A stretch of 64,000 nucleotides of DNA from Marthasterias glacialis. Its lineage: Eukaryota > Echinodermata > Asteroidea > Forcipulatida > Asteriidae. The translations under genes and the position numbers were made by a program. A model generated the notes under the pieces. That model was not told the DNA's origin, did no database searches, and saw only the letters and a program-made list of their open reading frames with translations. The stretch lies in assembly GCA_911728455.2 (NCBI GenBank), contig OU452239.1:4376384-4440383 (forward strand), given 5' to 3'. Position 1 is the first letter of the stretch. Each line of letters begins with the position of its first letter. This document shows, piece by piece, positions 46,640 to 58,809 of the stretch.

Positions 46640-46878
46640 TAGTTATGGCAGCTTAGTTTAATCTGGATGTGCATTGCAAGCGATTATCTTCAATCTATTG
46701 CTTTCAATGTAAAGCATGAAAAACATGACTTACATTGTGTTGCATTTTGGCTGCATAACCTTTGTGCATATATATCAGATTACATACATATGGCACATCT
46801 TAAAGTATCAAGTTGCTGGAATAGCCATAATAATGATGGAAAACTTTAGGAGTGATTGTCATATGATGAGAATATTCT
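46640..46878 (-). terminator. 3' UTR of the PKNOX-like gene
   Basis: Downstream of the stop at 46879-46881 a minus-strand ATTAAA lies at 46657-46662; the next canonical AATAAA is inside the MITE at 46294-46299. The true end is unresolved. Confidence 0.4.
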
Positions 46879-49800
46879 TCATGAGTCGTCATCATCACTA
46901 TCTATACCCATTACACCATCATTAGATGATATATCAGATCCATCACCTATATCATCATCCAGGGGTCCACCCTCCCCATTAGATACCATGCTCTCTAGCT
47001 GTGGAGAAGCTGAAGACTGATGGACCCGTACTATTGATGAGAGTGTCTCCCCTGCTAATGTGATCTGTTCTACTGGTACTGAGGAACTAAGTGCTGCAGA
47101 TGCTGTCATATCACTGCCTGCAATAAACAAAGGAAATAATTGCCATGTTAGTACACGATTGAGCAAAAACAATTTTGGATGATGCATACACAATATTTGC
47201 TTCAAGCATTATGTGCCCACAATTTTCCAGAATAAAGTATTTTATAACACCCCTTACAAAGATTCTGCCTTTTGATTGGTATAGAACAAGTCACATAATA
47301 TATCTAATTTTTACTAGAAAGCCACAAGAACGCAACGCGCTATACCCATGGCAACCAATGCAGCGTGGCCTAAAATTTGCACTACACTGTATAACAAACA
47401 GGGACATTGACTTCAAAAATAGCACAACCAAGATTATTTTGATGACGACATCGGGTGAATTGGGTCAACATATATTCAACGCCAGTAACACCACTACATT
47501 TCAATTCTTACACTAGGATGTGATGTTTCCTAATCCTTACATCTGAACACAATGAATCTCTGGTAGGCAGACTAAAAGCTAAGTAACTTACCTGTTCTTG
47601 TGGTGGTTGGTGAGCCAAGGTTTGCTAATGACTCTGGCCAGAATCTCTGTGTAGATGGTCGACTCTGTGTCTTGACTTTCTTGGTTTTGGTACTGGGGTC
47701 TGGATTGCTTGCATCTAACATGGGTTGTAGTATTCTTCTTCTTGCATTAATAAACCTGTAACAGCAGCCAAGGGTATTAATCCTCAACATTAGTAAAGCA
47801 CAATCTGATTGGATAATGATTGATGGTTATTTTAGCCATTCTATGAAATCAACTGATATCAATTCAGCTGGTTGATATTTGTATGAACTTTTTACAGATG
47901 ACAATATGATTCTGTTGTTCCTTGTTCCTGCCCATTGCTTGTATTCTAAAAAGTTGTGAAAAACGTCTTTCTTGTTAAAATAAGACCTATAATTTTTGTA
48001 AGCCAGTTAACATCGAGATTCTTAAAACATTTTCTTTGAGAATACCGCTGGCACAAAGAAACCTTTACTAAACATAGCCAAGAAAAGAAAGATTTTCACT
48101 GAAGCACTGGAATTTGTGTTTATCTTTCGAGAAAACATCTGATTAGTTCATCATTAAACACAAAACCTCGGCCGGCCGTGAGACGCAGCAGATAATTGGT
48201 CCCAAGGCCAAAACTAAGGCTGGAATCTTGGTTCACTCGGACTGGCCTCCATTAAACCAAACACTATGGCAAACAATGGTGGAAGCCTCTCAATGTCTCA
48301 AAGTCCTCTTCTTTGAACAAAAGGACAAAGGTCTGGAATTGGGGATTACAGGATAACCCCCTCATAAAGGGAGAATTTCAGCATTATTTCCAGTACCATC
48401 TGTCCTCTTTGTAAGAGTGAAACAAAGAGTTGCTTGGTGAGTGCATGCATTGTGTACACTCCAGAATGGAACTTCCAGGTGACCTTCGTTCTGGTTGATA
48501 CAAGGTCAAGCACTCAGTGCACTGTTTGTAAGAAATCTGATTGTGGATTTGAATTTTGAATTTTGACACAGACCATCCTTTGGCAAGAATGCTTTTTAAT
48601 CTTTACCTGACAAATAAATATCTGATAGGATGCATTTTACAGTTAATGTGTTTGATAAGTTCCTACATCCTGCTAATGCTGGGGTCATTTATAAATACAA
48701 CACTATCAAGTATACTTCATTTGTAAGTACATTTGTCAATCCATCATTCACTTAATATCAACAAGAAAAATAATATGAGCAGGAATCCTACCAATTATTG
48801 ACTTGAAGTAACGTGAGGTTGGTCTGAGCTGCAATCATCCTCTTCTCATCTTCTGTTGGATATGGATGCTAAAATAACAACAATAATAAGATGCAGTTCT
48901 TATATAGCGCTTTATCTATGCCTGATGGGCATCTCAAAGCATTCATTATGTTACTGACAGGTATTCAGAGCTACATGAATGTTTGAATTACAAGACCCAT
49001 TGATACACTGACATGGCATCTTATAAGAGTTTACAAGGTGATGAAATCTGCAGCCAACCACACCTACAACAAAACAGCTGCCATTATCAGTCATTCATCA
49101 TAGCAAGGCAAGGAAAAGTATATAAAGGTACTATGTACAGTACAATAATATAATAGCAACTGACCACTATGTGTTGGAACAGCCATGACCTCATAATGTT
49201 AGTAGCATGCTTGGGTAAGACTCCTCTCTTTGGTTTCCTTTTATTTAATAGTTCATTCATTTCATCATACTCTTCCCCAGCAGTAGCAGTAGCTGTAGCA
49301 TATGCTAAAGAGGTGACTGTTTGATGTTGTGATGATGAGACTGAAGACTGGATACCAATATGAGAGATAGGTGTAGAGCCATGGATTACAGGAACCATTG
49401 ATGGAGCTGCTACTGTCTGTTGTTGCTGCTGCTGCTGCTGAGGGGTGCTCTGTAACTGCACAGTTCCTGGAATAGCCTGAGTGACTAATCCTTGTTGTGC
49501 CATTACCCCCTGTGGAATGACTGGTGCGTAGACAACTTGTCCAGCTGAGTTTAGCATGGTCTGGAATTGCGCTTGCTGCAGCTGCTGCAACATTAAAAAA
49601 AATACCATGTCAAGGAAAGCTACAATTTCAACTGTCTAGTATTACTTACTAGCTTTATTATGTATGTATGCTTGCTTTAACCAAAAACTTACATGTACTC
49701 AGCACAGAAAAACCTTGTTAACCAGAAACCTGTTATGAATAGTGCCCCAATGTTTTCTTGAATTTGCTAAGCACTAGTTTCTGCTCAAAGGCACAACAAT

Positions 49801-52800
49801 GATAAGATTGAAAACATAAATATTCACAGATTTACCTGTAACTAACACAATACAAAGATGGTCATGGTAGAAAACTTCCCCTGAAATATTTTTGCTTGAA
49901 ATGCTATTGTTTTGAGAAAAGAGTAAAACAGTTAGTTTTGATCTTACTAGTTAAAAATCCAATGTTTGAAAACAGTGAAACCACATTTTTTCATTATTTG
50001 CATGTGATTGCGATGACCAATTCAGCTTGAACTTTCACAGGTGTTTTTTTTTGTATACGTGGTCACATAAAGTGCATATACAGGTCTTTGAGAATATTAC
50101 CAATGTACATGTGCTTTAACATTGAAATGAAATGAACCTTGAGGAGAAAGCCTGAGGAGAAAGTAACATGCAGAGTTTGATGGCCTGCTTACCTGGGTTG
50201 AACTGGTTTGAACTGGTTGTGTATTTGGTTGTTGTAAGATATAAGCTCCTCCAGCGACTGATGTGGCAGATACTGGTTGAACTTGCTGTGGTGAAGCTTG
50301 TACCTGAACAAGTCAAATAGCAGCACATTCAATCTCTTAAAGTGACAAGTGAAAGACATTTCTTTTTGTGGATTGTGAAAAAAACCAGTAGCTTTCAGCT
50401 CATATTGTTTGTTCTGCCTTAACAGTACATTATTTTCTTGTTAGAATATACTGGTTTTTTATTGTTCTCTGGAACCAATGGGCTATTAGATGATGAAATG
50501 ATTTAAAAAATGAATGGCACACAATATACATGTAAACTGATACAAATTACAGTAGTTTAAATCTACCATTCAAACATCAATAACAATCATAATATTAGGT
50601 TCTATTTCATAAAGATCACAGCGCTGTGACAAGCATCAAACCTCATCAGATATCAGATAGAACATTCTAGAAAAAGGATGATCTCACATCACGAATCAAG
50701 AAAACTACAAGAATGAAAATAAGTGTGTCTTTAAGTGCTTCCTAATAGACCGATTGCGCGACCAATGTTTATATGTCATCACGTGACCTATTGTGGGTAC
50801 TACATCATCTTAGCTGATGGCAAACTACGTTCAAATACATGCTGTGACCGACAAAGTCACACCAAAAGTCGGTTTTTGATAATAATAACACAGTTACTAA
50901 GCCCTTTCATTAAAGTTGTATATTGTGAAATTGATATTAATCACACTACTGTTTCATAAACTACCAGAATTCTACTACAAAAGAGGTTTATTTTGAGTTA
51001 TGCACTACCGGCGTCGGACGACTATGTTTTGTTTGTAATGTCGGCCTAAATCACTGTAAAAAGGGTAAAGAACGTTGGAAAAATGAGCACTTATACCTAG
51101 CCTTGCGAAATTGCCATTAGGCAAAAGAACCACACAGTTTTCTAAAGCAATTTCTTTGGTTGATTCAGCTTGAAAACTTTGAAATTCTTGTGTTGAAAAG
51201 TGTGTGATCGCGGTCATCTGGCCTAACGTTCTGTCGTCGTGCACTGGTACACATGGTGCACATTTATACGTTACTTGTACAATTTCCAAGACTTGCTGGA
51301 ACTGTCCTTATTGGCTTTATTCAGCCACTCCAAGGTCTCTGGTACAAACCCTGGAATATTTTTCACAGATTTCGAGAAAGAAAAGCCTCAAACGAATGAA
51401 CAAATGCAACAATCATCATGTACCATACCGCACTTTCCTATGGAGGACGTGGTGTTTGTTTACATTTAAAATCCACAATAGGTCACGTGACGCGGGTCGC
51501 GCAATCGGTCTATTGATTGAATAGTGTCCAACAATTTGCTTTGAGATGGCAGTAGTATGGGAGCTGCTTTAGTGAAAACTTTGTCACCCAGCAGAGGTAA
51601 CAGTCCTATGTTCAACAAGAACAGTGCAGTCAGAGCCAGACCGATGGCCAAGGGTGGATTTCACAAAGCGCTAGGACTGGTCTTATCTGGAGTTAGGACG
51701 AGTAACTAGTCCTAACTTATAGGACTTGTCATCAGTTGGGACTGGTACTAAGTTAAGACTAGTTTTGTGAAATCCACCCCAGGTTTGTATTAATGTATGC
51801 ATTACTTGAGGTAGCTTGGACCTACACCATGAAAACACTTGAAAGCATGTAAGTTCATTTTGAAGTGTATTCGTTGTCAAACTGGAAACCAGTGAAGAGT
51901 ATGGATTAAAGGAGTGGTCAATTCCCAGCAAAATAAAATTATTAACTGGTAAGGAGACACTGAGTCTGCATAAAATGACATTCTTAGATAGTAGAGTCAT
52001 GAAGGAAGGAAGGTGCCACTAATACTACAGACTTATAATACACACAGCTCCACCAAGGCTTGAGGTGCAAAATCAAGTAAATTTGAGCTACAGCTTCAAT
52101 CTACAAATTAAAATGTTGGACTAATGAGAAGAACGACACTTATTATAAGAAGACTTCTGACATAAAATGAGCCTTGAGAGCTCCTTTTGTAGAGGCAATG
52201 CATTCCAGAGACCTGGTACAGCAACTAGAAAAAGCTCCAAGTGCTTCCCATATCCCGCCAAGAGGTTCAAAACTGTCAACAATTTGTTTAGTGGCATGTG
52301 CATTCAAATACTTTTCTGATTCTATCAATGTTTCTAATGTGAAATAAAGAACGCATTATTAGAATCATGAGAAATACATGTACATGTAAAGACATTGATG
52401 TGTCAAAAAAAGCATTCAAATAATGTGCAGATGCTGCTGAAATAAAAGTCACAGTCACCATTCAAGATATGTGGTAAATAAACCTTAGAGAGCTGATGCC
52501 TGGAACCAATGATAACAAACTCCTTTTTTGTTATTCAACTTAAGAAAATTACCCTGCATTCATTGACAGATTTCACAAATACATGATTCCATATACTCAA
52601 GACTTTGATCCACGCTGTTTTGGGTTGTTCTGTGTGTCATCTCAATCTGTATGGGAATGATACTGCAATTTATGTTGGAGAATGTTGTTATGGACTCGGT
52701 ATGTATATTACAGTGAACCATTTTGGACCAAGACCTGACTTATGAGGAACAGACAAATTATGACAACCGAGCTACATGTACATGATCACTGAGGAGTTTA

Positions 52801-55800
52801 CTGCATTCAGATTAAGATTGGCATGATTCCAGCGCTTAAGGTAATAACAAACTCCAACATATTGTGAGACTGTACTACAGGCAAATAAAGATACAACAAA
52901 GCAACAACTCACCAGCATGCTAGCTCAACACCTTTCATGCATCTATACAGGTCCAAGCAAGCAACCTGTTTTGAATACATTCCTAATCTACCTCACCTGT
53001 ATTTGTACCTGTTGTGTTAATTGATGGGGTGGGGTCATATCTGAGCCCTGTGATGAGCCTTGAACCTCCTGTGCTAACTGACCCTGTGAAAATGATGTGC
53101 CTGGTTGTCTTTCATCTCGAAGTAGAATGTCACTGTGCATTTTCCCCTTTAAGCATGTTATATAGCGGTGACAGAAGTCTTTACATAGTTCATTAACCTT
53201 CTCTAATTCCAAGAGATGGATGCGTAGTACCTGTATTGCCTTTACCATCTGCAAAATCAACATGTCATGCCAGTCAATGAAGGTTTGGACTTCAAAATCA
53301 GCCACACCATTTCAGAAACCAACAGGTGGAAATAATATCTCAAAAATGTGAATCGATTTGTTTAGATAAGAAGATTAGGTTTACTTTTGTTCAAGTTTGT
53401 GCATTAGCTGATGGTCACTTTAAAAGATAAGAGAGGACCTATAGACCATGTGACCTGTCACATCACATGTTTACAAAAGAGCCACAGAGCCTGGACTTCC
53501 TGCAGCCCAATGGAAGAAAACATCAAATGTTGTATTTTATGAAGATTTCACTGTCGACATTTTATCAACTTTTGATATGAAAAAGGGGGCACAACTCAAA
53601 AAACTTGTTCATCTGTTATTTTCATCACTCTTGAATTTATGTGGAATTATGACACAAAACTGGAATGTACAAGGTCACTCTTTTTGTAATCAAAGGCCTA
53701 TTGTATGGACAGGCACAGCAGCAATGCACATGAACCCTAAACACTTGATTAACTGAGTTGCTTCAGTAGTGTGTACATTTACATGTCCTGGGGTCGATTT
53801 CACAAAGCACTAGGACTAGTCTTATCTCGAGTTAGTACAAGTAACTGGTCCTAACTTATAGGACAAGTCATAAGTCAGGACTAGTTTTGTGAAATCCACC
53901 CCTGGATCTCTAATAGATAAAATAACTGAACCATTATTTGGGTACTTGAAAGGCTTACACCAACACAGAGAAGTTATATTTTGTTTATTTTCAGCCAATG
54001 CCTTTTAGCAATAGAGTGCTATTTTGGGACTACCATTTGGTGGGTAAATTATATCCATTGAACAATATCATACATCATTGTACAGTATGACTCTATGTGA
54101 TGAACCAAAAAGCACTACTACTTCATCAATGGCAGATTTCAAAAAGCAAAGAATAAACCTGTGAATGTCTCTCCATATTCACAGTAAAATCAATAACAGT
54201 GTAGCATTAGAAATGGTATTACAAAGTTATACTTAAATATAAAAACTCTTACCAAATTATCAATTTCTGGATCATTACTAAAAAATGGTTTTCCTTGTCT
54301 GTCTTGTCTATGCACAAACTCCTCAATATCCACATCAAAGCTTGCTGAGGTCGGAGGGTCAGTACTTTGGGTTGCTTGCTCACACTTTTCAAACAACTGA
54401 GCCATCAATGGAAACAATGGATGCCTGCAGTCAAACAATTGAAAATTGAGTTATTAAAGCTACCTGTGTTCAAATATTAATTAAGCAAACAATTTAATAG
54501 ATTTCTCTTTACTTTAATTTGAAATCACATTGTGTGCATCATTGATGGTTTGGGTTTTTTTTTTTAGTAAATTAATTCCCATCCAAAAACAAAAACGCAC
54601 ACCATAACAAAAACAACCAGATTGAGAAATGTTATGGTCATAGTATGTGAAGATACAAACACTTTCATGATTTATTCCAATTCAAACTTGTAACCAGAGG
54701 CACAATTGCATTGAATTGTATATAAAAAAATATAACGATTTCAGGGTTCTCCCCAGGATTTTTCAAAACTGTGGGGCATTCTGGACCCAAATTTTGAAAG
54801 TGTGGCCGAAGCATGCTGAATTGGTAGCAGGTCCTTGGAATGTTTTTATTTAATGTTTATGTTTAGTTTGAAAAGCTCTACTGTGCAATCTGGAGCATTT
54901 AAAATGATTTTATGTTAGGATTGCTTGTGAATTAGCCATTAAAATCTATTAAAAAAATAATAATAACATATTTTTTTTTTTAATTGTTTGCGTATCGGCC
55001 GTAATTTGTGCGTATTGGCCGTAATTTGTGCGTATCGGCCCGTAATTTGCGCATATCGGCCCGATATGCTAGTTTGTGCATGGGGAGAACCCTAAATTTA
55101 AAATAGTGAAAATTGTTTTAAATTGCAGCAATTAAAATGAACTACAGAAATTTGTAGGGTTTACAAATGCTTCTTCCTCGCCTTCACTTTATAATCAGTG
55201 AGGTTACACATTGAAATAATCAATAGTTTCCAGTAATTACCGATCCTGAACTATGTCTTTAACAAAAGATCATTATGCCAATATTTGATCCCAATAGACT
55301 GTGCAAGTTATGCTTGGATCAAACTCAAGGAACCTTGTATACTTTCTATGGGTTTTAATGTGCATAATTTTGTTTCTTAAACCACATTGTCTAGGGCTCT
55401 CCAAAAACCTCAAAGATCAACTTTGGAATTGTAAAACATAGTTCAGCTGAACTTACAGTGCATGGTTTTGGCACCAGCCATTCCAATAGTTACATGAAAT
55501 TGGGTGGATTTCAAGTAGAATGGAATGATTATCGCCACAACAGCACTTCTACCTGTCTATAATACATAGTAGCTACTGACAGCAAATTTTGCAGTGCTTT
55601 GTAACTGCAAAGTATTTCTTTTATTTATTACCACAAACAAAAACAATAGTTACAGCTTTCTATGAAAAGACTTGTGTACTTACAAAATATTACAACAAAA
55701 ATACATGCTGTCACACAATGATAGTCCGAGGTGCCTCATAGTTGTTTTCTTGTTGACTCTAGACATCAGGCACGATCAATTTTCTTACAAAAATTGAAAA

Positions 55801-56033
55801 GCAGATGAAAACTAAAGGAAGCATAATGACAAGACTCACCCATATATTAATCTCTTATCTTTCTCTAATTGAGCTTGAATATCCTCAGTTACAGCAGCTG
55901 CAGCTGAGGAGGTAGTAGTGACTGCTTGTATTGTTGGTTTGCTCTCCTCTGACTCTGCTGCTGGTGCTGTATCACACACTATGTGTGACACCCCCTGGGT
56001 TGACACCTCAACCCCAGTAGATGAGTGTTGCAT
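46879..56033 (-). CDS. PKNOX1: PKNOX/Prep-type TALE homeobox transcription factor (complete coding region)
   Basis: Eight coding exons in transcript order: 55840-56033, 54253-54424, 52997-53248, 50193-50303, 49165-49584, 48792-48868, 47592-47755, 46879-47117. All junctions are GT-AG and in phase; total about 542 residues (vertebrate PKNOX1 436, PKNOX2 472). The Meis/PKNOX N-terminal domain covers [34 protein letters not shown] and [20 protein letters not shown], the PBX-binding region. A Gln-rich middle part has a run of eight Q. The TALE homeodomain (about 357-420) includes [29 protein letters not shown] and [15 protein letters not shown], with Trp409 and the DNA-contact Asn412. The acidic C-terminus ends [16 protein letters not shown] and RFWPESLA separate it from Meis. 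It is a nuclear DNA-binding partner of PBX. The ATG at 56033 is the first in an exon whose frame is open up to its acceptor; whether it is PKNOX1 or the single invertebrate orthologue of both paralogues is not decided. Confidence 0.95.
48040..48490 (-). repeat. Dispersed repeat family A, copy in PKNOX-like intron
   Basis: Reverse-oriented relative of 44640-45060: CAAAGAAACC.TTACTAAACATAGC, GGCTGGAATCTTGGTTCA, AACAATGGTGGAAGCCT, AAAGGTCTGGAATTGGGGAT, ACCATCTGTCCTCTTTGT. The last three words are shared with 57480-57770. Confidence 0.85.
50748..51510. mobile_element. DNA element with TA-flanked GACCGATTGCGCGACC ends
   Basis: Left GACCGATTGCGCGACCAATG then TCACGTGACCTATTGTGG; the right end is the complement of GACCGATTGCGCGACCCGCG then TCACGTGACCTATTGTGG. 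TA lies outside both. Length 763 bp. A minus-strand frame (51005-51289) and another over about 51290-51440 ([16 protein letters not shown]) look protein-like but match no transposase I know; a captured exon is possible. It lies in the PKNOX-like intron between exons 50193-50303 and 52997-53248. Confidence 0.92.
51652..51780. mobile_element. MITE with GGGTGGATTTCACAAAG ends
   Basis: Starts GGGTGGATTTCACAAAGCG and ends TTTTGTGAAATCCACCCC. The interior is rich in TTAGGAC/GTCCTAA words that also pair. Same family as 30814 and 53790. Confidence 0.92.
53790..53902. mobile_element. MITE with GGGGTCGATTTCACAAAG ends, short copy
   Basis: 113 bp; starts GGGGTCGATTTCACAAAGCA and ends TTTTGTGAAATCCACCCC. 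Its interior (CTAGGACTAGTCTTATCTCG, AGTTAG.AC.AGTAACT.GTCC) matches the copy at 51652. Confidence 0.93.
54743..55093. mobile_element. MITE with AGGGTTCTCCCCA ends and internal tandem repeat
   Basis: AGGGTTCTCCCCAGGATTTT at the left and TGGGGAGAACCCT at the right; 351 bp. Near the right end four units of about 20 bp (GTAATTTGTGCGTATCGGCC) occupy 54990-55070. The end motif resembles hAT-type MITEs; an 8-bp target duplication could not be seen. Confidence 0.75.
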
Positions 56034-56061
56034 TGTGTCTCCAATAAAGAAAGCAACCTGC

Positions 56062-57479
56062 TGACAAGATATGCAACATGAAATTAATCATTACAGCCTA
56101 TAAACGTGTAACTGTTATTATGTATAATAAAAGTGTAAGTTTGCCTGATTTAACCAAGGCAATGTGTACATGGATGTCTGTTACCGAGATAGAGGGCAAG
56201 TAGACTCTCTTCTAACCATTTTCAAACAGGATGGGTTGACTCTTCATAAAACTGAACAGCCAGGTTCTTATGATACATTGAATAGTCCTGTGATGGACCA
56301 CCATGGTAACTATGAACAGCCAAGGCAACAGCTAAGTTGCATGGTATCAAGTCACATTGTACTCCTGATATAAAGGTGTGAATTAACAGGTGGTATAGTA
56401 TACATTAGTGCAGAGTGTAGGAGGTCAAATGCACTAGTACCCTCTGGCTTATCTACATATATGGAAGTAGTTAGCTTGATAGCAACCCTTATCTGCTAAG
56501 ATAACACAGCTAGTCAATGCACTCAATGATTGACAGCTTACTTGGTCAATAAACATGACAGTCTGCAAGCCCAGACACACAACATACATGTACATGGTAC
56601 CATGGTACCAATGACCATTATAAACACTTCTTGAATGTACTGGAATCTAGCCACATCATCACACAAAAAGCAATGAATGAGTCTGGGTATCATACATGTT
56701 CTTGTTATATTTTCCCTGATTGACATGAGGTTATTATGACAAATGACGTAAAATTCACCTCCCATCATTGAAAGTACATGTACCGCAATGCCAAAGTGGA
56801 GGATTTCAAATGAAAATGGCAACAAGTGATCTTTGCTGAAAATCATTATAACTTTAACAAGTGTTGAATCAATACGGAAATTGAATTCACATGAGATTAA
56901 ATATAATTTGTTTTATTAAAAAAAAAACATAGTTTTAAACACCATTATATTGCTTGTTAAGTAAGGCTGAAGAAAAGCCCCGTGACATCATCACTCTTGC
57001 CACTTCATTTGTGGAAGGTGTTATATTTTGTATCACGACTTTGTTGCAATACAAACATCATCCCACAGATGATGTCATTATGTCTTGTTTCATATGGATC
57101 GCACTATTTCCTAATAAAAAACTTTAATTTAGGCAAGTTACAAAATTTCAAAAATGAAAAATTAATTAATTTATTCACTTATTATTATCACTATTATTTA
57201 TTTTTATTTCTTCTTTATACTGGGTGTATAAAGCACTGATCTTCCATGGGTCCCAGTAACATGATACAAACAGTTTAGAAACACGGAGAAAAAAATGAGA
57301 ATATTAGGTTCTCACTGCACAGATAGGATAAAAAAAAGTAAACAAAAATATTTAAAAAAAATAGTAAATAGTTAATAGTCAACTAATGAATTTTAATAGT
57401 CAATGAATTTTACATCATTTGTCATTAATAACATCAAGAGGGTTTGACACCACCTAGTTGAGAAAATGTCAAATTCACA
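56062..57479. other. Intron sequence upstream of the PKNOX-like coding exons
   Basis: The acceptor TTGTCAG borders the first coding exon near 56062. Beyond it no exon was found. GGTACCATGGTACC near 56597 is a 14-bp palindrome; A-runs occur at 56918 and 57353. Confidence 0.4.
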
Positions 57480-57770
57480 CATCGTGAATTGCAAAACCTC
57501 GACTATGAGCTACGGCCGAGGATTGTTCCTCAATTCACAGAACCAAGGCTGAAAACTTGGTTTACGCGCACTTGCCTCCATTGAGCCAAAATACAATGAA
57601 TGAACAATGGTAGAAGCCTACCGATGAAACTGAAAGACAGAGGTCTGGAATTGGGGATAACACAACGACCCCGCATAATGAGAAAAAATCGACCAAAAAT
57701 TCAACACCATCTGTCCTCTTTGTGCGGGTGAAACGAAGCATTGAAGAATTCAATTCAAACGAAGAATTCA
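57480..57770 (-). repeat. Dispersed repeat family A, copy 4
   Basis: GCCTCCATTGAGCCAAAATA, AACAATGGTAGAAGCCTACC, AGAGGTCTGGAATTGGGGAT and ACCATCTGTCCTCTTTGTGC follow the order of the copy at 48040. It is only 150 bp from family B copy 2, so A and B may be parts of one larger element. Confidence 0.8.
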
Positions 57771-57924
57771 ATTTAAATTCATATTTATTTCCACACTCAT
57801 AAAATGATAATAATAAACGAAAGTAATAAACAACACAGAAAGTATCAAATTAAATGGAACTATCAAAATGTAATAACAAGAGTAAAACAGTATTATCAAA
57901 GACTCTGTGCTTGCTCCCAAACAA

Positions 57925-58055
57925 AATGTCCATGCGACCTTTGTTCTGGTATTCCGATTTTACACAATGGCGTGTTTACAGGACATCTGTTTGCTGGCTC
58001 AGACAATAATTGCGGGTATACAGGTCATCCGGGATCTACTGGTTAACCAGTGAAC
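57925..58055. repeat. Dispersed repeat family B, copy 2
   Basis: GCGACCTTTGTTCTGGTATT, CCGATTTTACACAATG and CATCCGGGATCTACTGGTTAA match the first 130 bases of the window. Confidence 0.65.
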
Positions 58056-58159
58056 ACTACAAGTTGTGTATCTCAAAAATGGCTCTACATGTAGCAAGAA
58101 AACAGATGCCCAATAAACCCATTTTAAAGTTGTACAATGGATGCTTGCCAACAGACGTA

Positions 58160-58335
58160 CATGTATCACGTCAGTAACATAGGTCTCAAGACCTGGTCTC
58201 GGTCTCAAGACCTTTTTTTTTGTGGTTTCAGGTCTCGGTCTGCAAAAGTCTTGGTCTCAGAAGGGCTGGTCTCAGTCTCGTTCTCAGCTGTCAATGTCTT
58301 GGTCTGGACCCCCAAGACCCATCGAGACAACAACA
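58160..58335. repeat. GGTCTC-rich cryptic repeat
   Basis: GGTCTCAAGACCTGGTCTCG and further GGTCT(C/T) words fill the stretch. GGTCTCAAGACC is itself near-palindromic. No fixed period. Confidence 0.7.
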
Positions 58336-58809
58336 AATCATGTTATTTTATGCACAGAAAGTAAGTTGACGTTGACGAAAGAGTTAAACAATTAAACCAA
58401 GTACTTTTTTGGGTTTGTAATTTTACCTGTAATTCCTGTACACTAGGTCTCTACAGATAATTGCCATCACACTTAATGTCTTTATACATGTAGACCTGTT
58501 GGTCATTGTAATAATTTTCCTAATCATGTATTTTTTCAGTAGAGTGAGACAACCAAAACCATAACATTCAAAGAAAATTACGATCCCTGAATTAACAGAC
58601 GCCATGGTGCATGGACTCATCCTAGAACCAGAGGCTATTTTACAAGTCCAAAATAATATCAGATTGTCTAATAATAATTTTTCAGACCAAATCTCTGAAA
58701 TTTCCAACAAAATATGTTGCTTCTTTATCTCAAAAGGAAGAAATTGAAAGGGCTGAAAAAAGAACAAGACCCTCTCAATTCCTCCATTGATAAGCTAATG
58801 AGCTTATAA

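Noticed and set aside
54190-54438. Calling the homeobox gene Meis instead of PKNOX
   Set aside because: The N-terminal block ([19 protein letters not shown]), the homeodomain ending [10 protein letters not shown] and the RFWPESLA motif after it are PKNOX-type; Meis has RRRIVQPMID at that place.
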